A stretch of DNA of 6,012 nucleotides from assembly GCA_022866195.1 (NCBI GenBank), contig JALHUF010000619.1, forward strand, positions 1 through 6,012, written 5' to 3'. The notes beneath the pieces are model-generated. The model worked only from the letters and a program-made list of their open reading frames with translations. It was not told where the DNA came from and did not search any database. Below, piece after piece: positions 1 through 6,012 of this stretch. The position numbers and the translations under genes were made by a program. How positions within the stretch are numbered: the stretch's first letter is position 1; every line of letters starts with the position of its first letter. Source of the DNA: Terriglobia bacterium (GTDB taxonomy: Bacteria > Acidobacteriota > Terriglobia > UBA7540).

Positions 1-810
1 GAAGGCGAGAACATGAGTCCAAATGACTTCGTACGCCAGAGCCACGGCGCCGGTCAGCAAGGCTCCGAGAACGAGCACGAGGGCGTGTGCCTCCGCGGGC
101 AGGAACTCCGTAGCCGCAGGCGGCGCGCCGCCAATCTCCTCCAACTCAGTGGAGAGGGTCGGACGGGAGGCCAGCAACGCCACGCAAAGGAAAATCGCGA
201 AGTTAACCCCACAAGCTAATCCGATTGTGCCGCGAACTCCCAAGCAGGGCATCAGCAGGTACGTGGAGCCCAGTGTCCCCAGGGCTGCGCCCAGCGTGTT
301 CCAGCCATAAAGCCTGCTGACTTCCGCTTCAAAGTCCGAGCGCTGCGCGGAGACGTAACGGGCGAGCGCCGGCAGCGTGCCGCCCATCAGCACTGTGGGC
401 AGCAGAATGACTACCCCAGCCAAGCCTAACCGGATTGAAGTCAAGCCCGCCGGACCCAAGTGAAGACTGTGGTAAAGCGCCACGTAGGTCTGAGTCAACA
501 GGGCGAAAAGCCGCGGGATGAAGAGGCAGTAGATGCCGACCAGCAATTCCAGCCCACCATAGATCCAAAGCGTGGGAGGACGGCGGTCGACCCAGCGTCC
601 AAACAGATAGGCGCCCAATGCCAGGCCGCCCAGGAAGGCTGCCAGCACGGTGCTCACGGCGTGGGCGGTGTTCCCGAATGTGTACGTGAGCAGACGCGTG
701 AAGATGGTTTCAAAGATCAGGCTGGACGCGCCCGAGAAAAAGAAGAGGATGGGAAGGACGCGCAGGGAGAGAGAGACACTCGAAGATGGACGCAAAGTTT
801 TCAAACTCAC
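1..810 (-). CDS. Multi-pass membrane protein, N-terminal part of a fused MFS/spermidine-synthase-like protein (partial, runs off left edge)
   Basis: The reading frame is open from a GTG at 810-808 to base 1, giving 270 visible residues and no stop. The protein is strongly hydrophobic, with likely membrane segments near residues 18-38, 50-70, 82-106, 128-150, 170-190, 194-214 and 244-266. Motifs typical of the membrane half of fused MFS/spermidine synthases are visible: SGASSLIFE (26-34), FLGGLALGAY (59-68), MGGTLPAL (142-149) and LYGWNTLGAALG (167-178). A second copy of the opening motif appears at 253-261 (TGAVALAYE), suggesting the usual internal duplication. Family members often carry a C-terminal aminopropyltransferase-like domain; here it would lie left of base 1 and cannot be confirmed. 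The start is well bounded: an in-frame TAA sits at 885-883, and GTG 810 is the first ATG, GTG or TTG after it. No strong ribosome binding site precedes it. The molecular function of these fused proteins is largely unproven, so polyamine synthesis should not be assumed. Confidence 0.85.
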   Translation of the reverse strand, partial: MSLKTLRPSSSVSLSLRVLPILFFFSGASSLIFETIFTRLLTYTFGNTAHAVSTVLAAFLGGLALGAYLFGRWVDRRPPTLWIYGGLELLVGIYCLFIPRLFALLTQTYVALYHSLHLGPAGLTSIRLGLAGVVILLPTVLMGGTLPALARYVSAQRSDFEAEVSRLYGWNTLGAALGTLGSTYLLMPCLGVRGTIGLACGVNFAIFLCVALLASRPTLSTELEEIGGAPPAATEFLPAEAHALVLVLGALLTGAVALAYEVIWTHVLAF

Positions 811-881
811 CGGAAAAGAACCTGCAACCGCCCGTTCAGAACATGGACCTCTTCGTCCCCCTCCGCCGAGGCCGCGTGTGA

Positions 882-910
882 CTTATAGCCGATTTGCACA
901 AGGTTGGAAA
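882..910 (-). promoter_or_regulatory. Possible sigma70-type promoter for the leftward membrane-protein gene
   Basis: Read on the minus strand, TTTCCA (910-905, 4 of 6 matches to TTGACA) is followed after 17 bases by TATAAG (887-882, 5 of 6 matches to TATAAT). This would start transcription near 875 and leave a leader of about 65 bases before the GTG at 810. A purine-rich stretch lies in that leader but is too far upstream to be the ribosome binding site. The box match is moderate and unsupported by other data. Confidence 0.35.
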
Positions 911-1007
911 TGGAAAATTCGCCTCCCGGCTCCCGGTCAGGCCTTAGCGACAGCGCTTCGCTGCCCCGCTCCTAGCAGACTGGCGATTGAGGGACATGCC
1001 TGGGATA

Positions 1008-1065
1008 AACCGTGCCAACCGGTGACGAAATCCGTATAATGAGCCGGGCGATATTCGGTTAACCG
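1008..1065. promoter_or_regulatory. Cluster of AACCG/CGGTT half-sites around the rightward promoter (candidate operator)
   Basis: AACCG occurs at 1008-1012, 1017-1021 and 1061-1065, and its complement CGGTT at 1056-1060. The last two form the perfect 10-bp palindrome CGGTTAACCG (1056-1065), about 10 bases past the predicted start of transcription. The first two are direct repeats 9 bases apart and overlap the -35 region. Such an arrangement would suit a regulator that binds both over and downstream of the promoter. No regulator gene is visible in the window, and the site could be chance. Confidence 0.25.
1012..1040 (+). promoter_or_regulatory. Likely sigma70-type promoter for the secreted protein/reductase pair
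   Basis: A perfect TATAAT lies at 1035-1040. With a 17-base spacer, the matching -35 position at 1012-1017 reads GTGCCA, 4 of 6 matches to TTGACA. Transcription would begin near 1047, leaving a leader of about 44 bases before the ATG at 1091. The weak -35 box suggests an activator may help, and AACCG half-sites flank it. Only a weak Shine-Dalgarno (GGGG at 1079-1082) precedes the ATG. The window shows the boxes; activity is inferred. Confidence 0.55.
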
Positions 1066-1090
1066 CGATCTCCATGTCGGGGCTTCTGCA

Positions 1091-1798
1091 ATGAATCGCT
1101 GGCTGATATGCCTGCTGCTCGGTTGTGGCTTCGCGGCGCTAACGTTTTCCCCTCCTCGCGCTGCGGAGACCAATTCGCAGTCAATTCTCCTACAGGATGA
1201 CTTCGCAAGCGGCGATCTCAGCCGCTGGGAGTTCCCCTACCCTGAGGATTGGGTGGTTCGCGCCGAGGAAGGGAATCATTTTCTTCACCTGTTGCGTAAT
1301 CGCGAGCCCGGGGTCCCGCGCCGGCCCCTGCAATTCGCACGACTGAGGAACGCGAACGTCGGCAGCTTCACGTTTGAAGCCCGCGTCCGGCGCGAGGGAC
1401 ACTCGATGATTGTGGTGTTCAATTACGTGGATACGCTGCATTTCTACTACACGCACCTATCCAGCGATCGCGGTACGGAGCAGCCCGTTCACAACGGGTT
1501 ATTCATCGTCAATGGTGAGCCCCGCAGGCGCATCGCGGGAACCGAAGCCGCGCCGGCGCTCCCCGACCGGGAGTGGCACAAGGTACGCGTAACGCGGGAC
1601 GCCCGCACGGGCTCCATCGAGGTCTTTGTCGACGACCAGAAGACACCCCTCTTTTCAGTTGTGGATCGGACGTTCACCTGCGGGCAAATCGGCATCGGAT
1701 CGTTCGACGAGACCGGGGACTTTGACGACATCAAGTTGAGTTCGGAGGACGCCGGTTGTGAGCCCGGCGTCTCGCTCCGTTCCGCCGGCACGAATTAG
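1091..1798 (+). CDS. Secreted concanavalin A/LamG-like (DUF1080-like) protein
   Basis: This 235-residue protein starts with a positively charged tip and a hydrophobic run (residues 3-20) that fit an export signal. The cleavage site is unclear, probably before about residue 27, because no good A-x-A is present. The rest looks like a single beta-sandwich of the LamG/3-keto-disaccharide hydrolase (DUF1080) type. It opens with DDFASGDLSRW (36-46), continues with FTFEARVR (93-100) and an REWHKVRVTRD stretch followed by SIEVFVDD (160-182), and closes with GIGSFDE...FDDIKL (201-216). This pattern is common in exported carbohydrate-binding or carbohydrate-modifying domains. I see no residue set that proves catalysis, so binding is as likely as hydrolysis. 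Cys197 and Cys223 could pair after export. The gene lies 51 bases upstream of the reductase on the same strand and is probably co-transcribed with it. An in-frame alternative start is not evident; the ATG at 1074 is out of frame and stops quickly. Confidence 0.8.
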   Translation: MNRWLICLLLGCGFAALTFSPPRAAETNSQSILLQDDFASGDLSRWEFPYPEDWVVRAEEGNHFLHLLRNREPGVPRRPLQFARLRNANVGSFTFEARVRREGHSMIVVFNYVDTLHFYYTHLSSDRGTEQPVHNGLFIVNGEPRRRIAGTEAAPALPDREWHKVRVTRDARTGSIEVFVDDQKTPLFSVVDRTFTCGQIGIGSFDETGDFDDIKLSSEDAGCEPGVSLRSAGTN

Positions 1799-1805
1799 GC
1801 AATCG

Positions 1806-1821
1806 CCTCCTTCGAAGGAGG
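1806..1821. promoter_or_regulatory. Perfect 16-bp palindrome in the leader between the secreted protein and the reductase
   Basis: CCTCCTTC is followed directly by its exact reverse complement GAAGGAGG. As RNA this gives a stem of six pairs with a four-base UCGA loop. It starts eight bases after the upstream stop codon and ends 28 bases before the ATG at 1850. No T-run follows, so it does not look like an intrinsic terminator. The right arm is itself a strong Shine-Dalgarno-like sequence, locked in the stem, and it is not placed to serve any start codon. It could be a DNA-binding site, an RNA processing or stability hairpin between the two genes, or chance. Confidence 0.4.
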
Positions 1822-1838
1822 TTCAGTCCAAGTTCAAC

Positions 1839-1844
1839 AAGGAG
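1839..1844 (+). promoter_or_regulatory. Ribosome binding site of the aldo/keto reductase gene
   Basis: AAGGAG lies five bases before the ATG at 1850. It fixes that start, which also places the twin-arginine motif at residues 7-8 of the protein. It is outside the upstream palindrome and therefore not hidden by it. Confidence 0.75.
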
Positions 1845-1849
1845 TTAGC

Positions 1850-2845
1850 ATGAGCAAAGACTTATCCCGCCGAAAGTTCCTCGAACGATTGGCCGTGGGA
1901 ACCGCCGCCGGAGCAGGTTTGCCGCTCCTGGGAGCCGTCGGGTCTTCGAGTCCGCGCGTCACTCCGCCTCTTCCCCACCGGGTCCTGGGGCGCACCGGCG
2001 TAAGCGTTTCCATTCTGGCCTTCGGCTGCGGCAGCCGCTTTCTGATGTACGAGGACGAAGAGAAAGCGCTCGCCGCCCTGAACCACGCCCTCGACCTGGG
2101 GATCACCTACCTCGACACGGCGTACGCCTACGGCGACGGCAAGAGCGAAACCCACGTGGGCAAAGTGATGGCCACCCGACGAAAAGAGGTTTTCCTAGCC
2201 ACGAAAATTCCTGACCGAACCCGCGACGCCTTTCTGCAGCGGCTGGAAGGCAGTCTGAAGCGCCTGCAGGTGAGCCAAGTGGACCTGGTCCACATTCACA
2301 ACTTGGGCCGCGCGGAAGATTTGGCCAAGCTCGAAGCCCCGGACGGGGCTCTCAAGGGACTCCTCGAAGCCCGCGCGCAGAAGATGGCGCGCTTCATCGG
2401 CATGACCAGTCATACCGACGGTGAAGTGCTGGCCCGAGCCATCGAACGCCACGACCTCGACTGCGTGCAGATGGCGCTCAACCCTACCCGCAACGGTCGC
2501 CTGGAAGAGCTGGCGCTGCCAGCGGCCCGAAAGAAAAACCTCGGCATCATCGCCATGAAAGTGGCCGGGCAGGAATTTCTCCTGGGAACCGGCCCGGGCA
2601 AGGCGGACTTTGATCCGCTCCTCCGCTATTCAATGAGCCTGCCGGTAACCGCAGCGGTGGTGGGCATGCCCCGCGTGGACATGCTGGAGCACAACATCGA
2701 GTTGGCGAGGAATTTCTCCGCCCTGGCGGAGGCGGAAATGAACCAGCTCCGGCAAGAGCTGGAGGTCTCCCGCGAAGCCCTGGAGAAGAAGCTGATTGGC
2801 CACCTGGACGGGCCGACGTGCACGCCTGAGGTCTTCTGGGCGTAA
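1850..2845 (+). CDS. Tat-exported aldo/keto reductase
   Basis: This 331-residue protein begins with a twin-arginine signal: SRRKFL at 6-11, a weakly hydrophobic Ala/Gly-rich stretch to about 28, and possible cleavage after AVG (29-31). The signal points to export of the folded enzyme by the Tat system. From about residue 41 it is a standard aldo/keto reductase TIM barrel, starting with RVLGRTGVSVS (44-54). The family's catalytic tetrad appears intact: Asp89 and Tyr94 in DTAYAYG, Lys119 in LATKIPD, and His150 in DLVHIHN. The late cofactor-phosphate region is recognisable in VVGMPRVDMLEHN (270-282). Length after the signal, about 300 residues, is normal. I see no C-terminal Cys cluster of the kind found in iron-sulfur members. 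Family members reduce carbonyls or oxidise alcohols with NADP(H); the substrate here is unknown. The upstream secreted lectin-like gene suggests a carbohydrate-related job, which is inference. Start choice rests on the good AAGGAG site. Confidence 0.93.
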   Translation: MSKDLSRRKFLERLAVGTAAGAGLPLLGAVGSSSPRVTPPLPHRVLGRTGVSVSILAFGCGSRFLMYEDEEKALAALNHALDLGITYLDTAYAYGDGKSETHVGKVMATRRKEVFLATKIPDRTRDAFLQRLEGSLKRLQVSQVDLVHIHNLGRAEDLAKLEAPDGALKGLLEARAQKMARFIGMTSHTDGEVLARAIERHDLDCVQMALNPTRNGRLEELALPAARKKNLGIIAMKVAGQEFLLGTGPGKADFDPLLRYSMSLPVTAAVVGMPRVDMLEHNIELARNFSALAEAEMNQLRQELEVSREALEKKLIGHLDGPTCTPEVFWA

Positions 2846-2886
2846 CTCACGTCCATCCGTCACACCACGCGCGGCATCGGCGACTG
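2846..2886. other. Short convergent intergenic gap without a visible terminator
   Basis: Only 41 bases separate the stop codon of the reductase (2843-2845) from that of the leftward gene (2889-2887). I see no stable hairpin followed by a T-run on either strand. Termination may be Rho-dependent, or transcripts may run into the opposite gene. Confidence 0.5.
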
Positions 2887-5800
2887 TTAGAGGTTCCTGT
2901 CAAGCTCCAGGCGCGCCGGCCAGAAGGCAGGATCCAGTTCGAGTGCGCGGCGAAAGCTCTCTCGGGCCGGCTCCTCGCGATTACGAAAACGTTCTACGAG
3001 CCCGGCCACATAAAGCCTGGAGGCGCTCGCCTTTTCCTTCTCTCTCACCTCCAGTAGCTCGTTCAGGATCTTCTCGCCCTCTGCCTCCTGCCCGAGCCGA
3101 CGCAAGGCCGCCGCCTGAAACACCCGGGACACGCCCGTCTTCCTCTCACCGCCCGCCGCTTCTTGCCACGCTGCCCGCGCGGCCTCTGTGTTGCCCGCGG
3201 CCTCGAGCGCCTCGCCTAGCCAGTAGAGCGCTTGCTCGTCGTGGGGCATATTTGGCTTGCCGACGCCGAGATTCACAGGGTATTCAGTTGCTCGGCGGAA
3301 GGTTTCCTCCGCCTCCCGGGACTTTCCTGCCCCGAGGCTCGCCCTGCCTTTTTCCAGATTCGCAGCGACGTAAACCTGACGAACGATTTCCCCACCCTCC
3401 CAAGGCTTAAAGTGGTGGTTCATGAGGATTTCGAGGGCTTGGTCATACCGCTTCTGCTGAAGGAGCATGAGCGCGCGGCGAAGCCGCACGGTATCGCGGT
3501 CAAGAACCGCGGCCGGTGCTTGGGCTATCAGCTTCACGCGCCGCGCGGAATCACCGAGTTGGGTATAGATCTCGTCGAGATCCACATAAAGCCGGTAATC
3601 ATCAGGGGCAAGCTGGATCGCCCTTTCGTAGAACCCCGCTGCGGCCGCCAGGTCCTTTTTCACGCGCCAGGCGTACAGACCCAGGTTGCGGGCCAGGACG
3701 GCGTACTCGAATCCACCTCCCAGCGCCTGGAACCAAGCCTGCGAGGCTTCCTCGTAGCGACCGTGCGCGAAAAGAAAGTTGCCCAGGAAGTACTGCGCGT
3801 GCGCATCCAGGGGATTTTGCGCGACCGCTTCGTGCAGCACCAGCGCATCCTCAAGGCGGTGCGGGAAGACCTTCTCAGGCGCCGCTGACGCTGCCTTGGC
3901 AGCGTACTCCTCGGCCTGCTTGGCCGCCCCTTGCCAGCGCGCGTTGGAAGCCAAGTAGTAATAAACCATCGGCGAGCCCGCTTGGGACGGCAAATCCTTC
4001 AGCGCCGCCTGGAGTACCGCGTCAGACGAAGCGAGGTCACCCAGGCTGCGATACCAGGCGGCCACATCCAGGTAGGTCTGGGCGTCACGCCGCAGGGAGC
4101 GCGCCCAGGTTCGGGGCGCCTCGTCACCGGCGGGAGTTCGTGGCGCGCGCGCACTCGCGATGCGCCAGCGCTCGGCAAGCGCCCAGGGAAACAGCGGCAT
4201 CCGTTCCAGAGCCCGGTTGATGTTCGTCCACGCCTCGCCCTTCTTCCCTGCCAGACGCAAGGCCACGGCGAGATCCGCTTCGACGAGCGCGTCCTGAGGG
4301 TTGTAGCTCAGAGCCCGGCGAAGCAGTTCGGCTGCCTGATCGTAGTTCTTCTGCTGGATGGCAATCTCGCCCAACTGCCCAAACGCGGGTGCCGCGCCGC
4401 CGCCGTACTGGATCGCAGTCCAAAAAGCGTCTGAGGCCAGAGTCAAGCGCCCCGAGCCCCGGTAGATCACCCCGGCGGCATAATGCACGCCTGGGTTAAA
4501 CTTGTCGCGCACGAGGGCGCGAGTGATGAAGCCTTCCGCGCGCGGGAAATCCACCGCGCGATAGCTTCGCCACGCCAACTTCAGAAGCGCCGGGACGTAA
4601 CCGGCATCGCGTTCCAGGACTTGCTGGTAAATTTCCGCGGCAGCAGTCTCTCTCCCGTCTTTCTCCTGCTCCACCCCGTAGAGAAAGAGTTCCTCGACCG
4701 TCATCTGATCGAGAGATTTCGCTTGCGGACCTCGCGTCCCGGCAGCGGGAACGAAATCGGGATTGCCGTCCACGGGCTCCGCGGCGGACCAGCGCAGGAG
4801 CGTCTCCCCGCGCGCAGACTGAATTTCGACCACCAAGCTCTTCCTTGCCTCCTCGAGGCTGTCCACCGGCACAGAGAACTTCGCGGTCTCGAGCGGAGTG
4901 AAGCCGGCCGGAGCCAGCTCGCGCAGCAATTTAGGTCCCAGCAGCACCCGAATCTTCGGGCTGGGAATCGCGACGGTCGGCGAGATAGCCAGCTCGACGT
5001 GCTGCTTCTTCTCGCCAGCAGCCGGAAGGAAGCGGACGTTGAGCGCCAACTCATCCGTCGCCTCCACGAAACCATCCCCCAGCCCCCGCACGGGATACCA
5101 GTATTCCGTAAATGATTCGACGCGCCGCGGCGGCATGAACTCATAGTTCAACTGCGTTTCGTAGCGCCCGGCCTGAATCTCGTTATAGGCACCATCGTTG
5201 TCCGTAAGCAGGTCCGTCCAAATCAAGCCGTCATCGGCCACACCCCAGGTCCAAGTCTTCTTCCCCGGCACCTCGCGGAAATCCGCCACATGCACGACGC
5301 CGTAGTCGGACTTGTGATAGTAAGCCCCAAAGAAATTCCGGTGGACCTGCCGGGCAAAGAGCGAGGTAGGCTCGCGCACGCTCTTGTACCAACTGTAGTC
5401 CACGCCATCGTGAATCGGAAAGGACCAGACGACGCCCTTGGTGTGCGGGTAGGCTTCACGCATGGGATAGATGAACTGCATATCGTCAGTCGCAGGCACG
5501 GCCGTGGTGGCCCAAAACCAGTAAAGATTGGTGAGCGGGGTGGAATTGAAGAGCGTCACGCGCTCTTCCGCGCGCGCCTGGCCGGGCCGCAGAGTGAGCG
5601 CCACTTCCCAGTGCATGCCGGTAACCTGGTCGACGTCGCCCACTACCACCGTGGCGCTGCCGTCGGCATTCCGCCGCACCAGCGAAGAGACCGGCGAAAC
5701 CGTCACCACGGTGTGCCCGTTGGGAAAGTTGTATTCAATGCCGCCGGAAATCCATGCCCCGCGCAAGGCCACCAGACCGTACTTCACCACGTTGTTGCGA

Positions 5801-6012
5801 TAGAGCACTTCCCGCTTCGTCACCTTGTCGTAAAGCGAATAGAGTCGGCCGCCCATTTCCGGGAGCACGATCGCCTTCAAAAACTCGTTCTCCAGAAAAA
5901 TCGCCTTGTAGGTTTTCGGCTCCCGGCGGTCCGTCAGGTCATCGAGCATCGTGTAGGGATAGACGTTGTGCCGGTTGACCAGCGGAAACGGCGGACTCGG
6001 ATCCTCATCGCC
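2887..6012 (-). CDS. DUF5107 domain protein with long C-terminal TPR array (partial, start beyond right edge)
   Basis: The frame is open from base 6012 to the TAA at 2889-2887, giving 1041 visible residues. Numbering from the first visible residue, about 5-330 match my recollection of DUF5107, a mutarotase-like beta-sandwich. Motifs include FPLVNRHNVYPYTMLDD (9-25), LPEMGGRLYSLYDK (50-63), ISGGIEYNFPNGH (88-100), YNEIQAGRYETQ (276-287) and FTEYWYPV (301-308). The Gly-Gly-Arg turn resembles the one in aldose epimerase-like folds, and Glu278 is a candidate functional acid. A second beta-rich stretch follows (about 325-410), then a Pro/Gly-rich linker (about 410-432). From about 435 to the end runs a TPR superhelix, with clear repeats such as those at 551-572, 735-765, 787-805 and 1000-1032. 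HHFKPWEGGE (866-875) and YPVNLGVGKPN (911-921) look like family-specific insertions within it. The ATG at 5949 is not the start, because conserved sequence continues upstream of it. No signal peptide can be judged. Substrate and activity are unknown; a carbohydrate role is inferred from the fold. Confidence 0.88.
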   Translation of the reverse strand, partial: GDEDPSPPFPLVNRHNVYPYTMLDDLTDRREPKTYKAIFLENEFLKAIVLPEMGGRLYSLYDKVTKREVLYRNNVVKYGLVALRGAWISGGIEYNFPNGHTVVTVSPVSSLVRRNADGSATVVVGDVDQVTGMHWEVALTLRPGQARAEERVTLFNSTPLTNLYWFWATTAVPATDDMQFIYPMREAYPHTKGVVWSFPIHDGVDYSWYKSVREPTSLFARQVHRNFFGAYYHKSDYGVVHVADFREVPGKKTWTWGVADDGLIWTDLLTDNDGAYNEIQAGRYETQLNYEFMPPRRVESFTEYWYPVRGLGDGFVEATDELALNVRFLPAAGEKKQHVELAISPTVAIPSPKIRVLLGPKLLRELAPAGFTPLETAKFSVPVDSLEEARKSLVVEIQSARGETLLRWSAAEPVDGNPDFVPAAGTRGPQAKSLDQMTVEELFLYGVEQEKDGRETAAAEIYQQVLERDAGYVPALLKLAWRSYRAVDFPRAEGFITRALVRDKFNPGVHYAAGVIYRGSGRLTLASDAFWTAIQYGGGAAPAFGQLGEIAIQQKNYDQAAELLRRALSYNPQDALVEADLAVALRLAGKKGEAWTNINRALERMPLFPWALAERWRIASARAPRTPAGDEAPRTWARSLRRDAQTYLDVAAWYRSLGDLASSDAVLQAALKDLPSQAGSPMVYYYLASNARWQGAAKQAEEYAAKAASAAPEKVFPHRLEDALVLHEAVAQNPLDAHAQYFLGNFLFAHGRYEEASQAWFQALGGGFEYAVLARNLGLYAWRVKKDLAAAAGFYERAIQLAPDDYRLYVDLDEIYTQLGDSARRVKLIAQAPAAVLDRDTVRLRRALMLLQQKRYDQALEILMNHHFKPWEGGEIVRQVYVAANLEKGRASLGAGKSREAEETFRRATEYPVNLGVGKPNMPHDEQALYWLGEALEAAGNTEAARAAWQEAAGGERKTGVSRVFQAAALRRLGQEAEGEKILNELLEVREKEKASASRLYVAGLVERFRNREEPARESFRRALELDPAFWPARLELDRNL

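Noticed and set aside
460..888. Plus-strand frame of 142 codons in the left part
   Set aside because: It is antisense to the membrane protein, whose own frame has clear transmembrane segments and family motifs. The plus-strand product is highly charged and low in complexity.
951..963. Small inverted repeat CAGCG-CTT-CGCTG in the divergent intergenic region
   Set aside because: The stem is only five pairs, there is no T-run, and it is not placed against either promoter. Such repeats are common by chance at this GC content.
1091..1126. Possible lipoprotein signal: LLGC at residues 9-12 of the secreted protein
   Set aside because: The Cys would fall very early for a lipobox, an Arg sits close before it, and the hydrophobic stretch continues past it. 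An ordinary signal peptide fits better, though anchoring is not excluded.
2796..3410. Open frame of 204 codons on the plus strand running from the reductase end into the convergent gene
   Set aside because: It overlaps the reductase in another frame and then the minus-strand gene. The product is rich in Arg, Pro and Ser, as shadow frames in GC-rich DNA are.
3232..3888. Open frame of 218 codons on the plus strand inside the TPR region
   Set aside because: It lies wholly antisense to the well-supported DUF5107-TPR gene, has no ribosome binding site I can see and shows no recognisable domain. Long antisense frames are expected in GC-rich coding DNA.
2887..4650. The repeated character of the TPR region as a possible DNA repeat array
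   Set aside because: The repeats are at the protein level only and are strongly diverged. I see no repeated DNA units of the kind expected for a CRISPR or tandem array.
4701..5144. Minus-strand frame of 147 codons overlapping the DUF5107 gene
   Set aside because: It is an alternative frame of the same strand, with a product dominated by Arg and Ser and no family pattern. The DUF5107 frame explains the region fully.

Overview
The window is GC-rich (roughly 60% by eye) bacterial chromosomal DNA packed with protein-coding genes. It has four genes, two cut by the window edges, and no RNA gene, mobile element or CRISPR array that I can see. A Tat-exported aldo/keto reductase, a DUF5107-TPR giant and a fused membrane/spermidine-synthase-type protein together resemble what is common in Acidobacteriota and similar soil or sediment lineages. 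That placement is inference from gene types; no marker gene is present.

Layout. Bases 1-810 (minus) hold the N-terminal 270 codons of a multi-pass membrane protein of the 'fused MFS/spermidine synthase' kind. It starts with GTG and runs off the left edge. Bases 811-1090 are a divergent intergenic region with a credible sigma70-type promoter facing right (perfect TATAAT at 1035-1040) and a weaker one facing left. Several AACCG/CGGTT half-sites cluster around the rightward promoter. Bases 1091-1798 (plus) encode a secreted concanavalin-A/LamG-like (DUF1080-like) protein. After 51 bases containing a perfect 16-bp palindrome comes a Tat-signal aldo/keto reductase (1850-2845, plus). The two are probably co-transcribed. 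After 41 bases a convergent minus-strand gene (2887 to the right edge, at least 1041 residues) encodes a DUF5107 mutarotase-like beta-sandwich followed by a long TPR superhelix. Its start lies beyond the window, and the ATG at 5949 is an internal methionine.

How they may work together. The secreted lectin-like protein and the exported reductase could act on the same carbohydrate-type substrate outside the cytoplasm. The DUF5107-TPR protein also belongs to a sugar-active type of fold. This shared theme is inference from domain families; nothing in the sequence fixes a substrate. I do not see a clear-cut undescribed system. The best leads are the DUF5107-TPR protein of unknown activity, the exported reductase with an intact catalytic tetrad, and the palindrome in the leader of the reductase gene.
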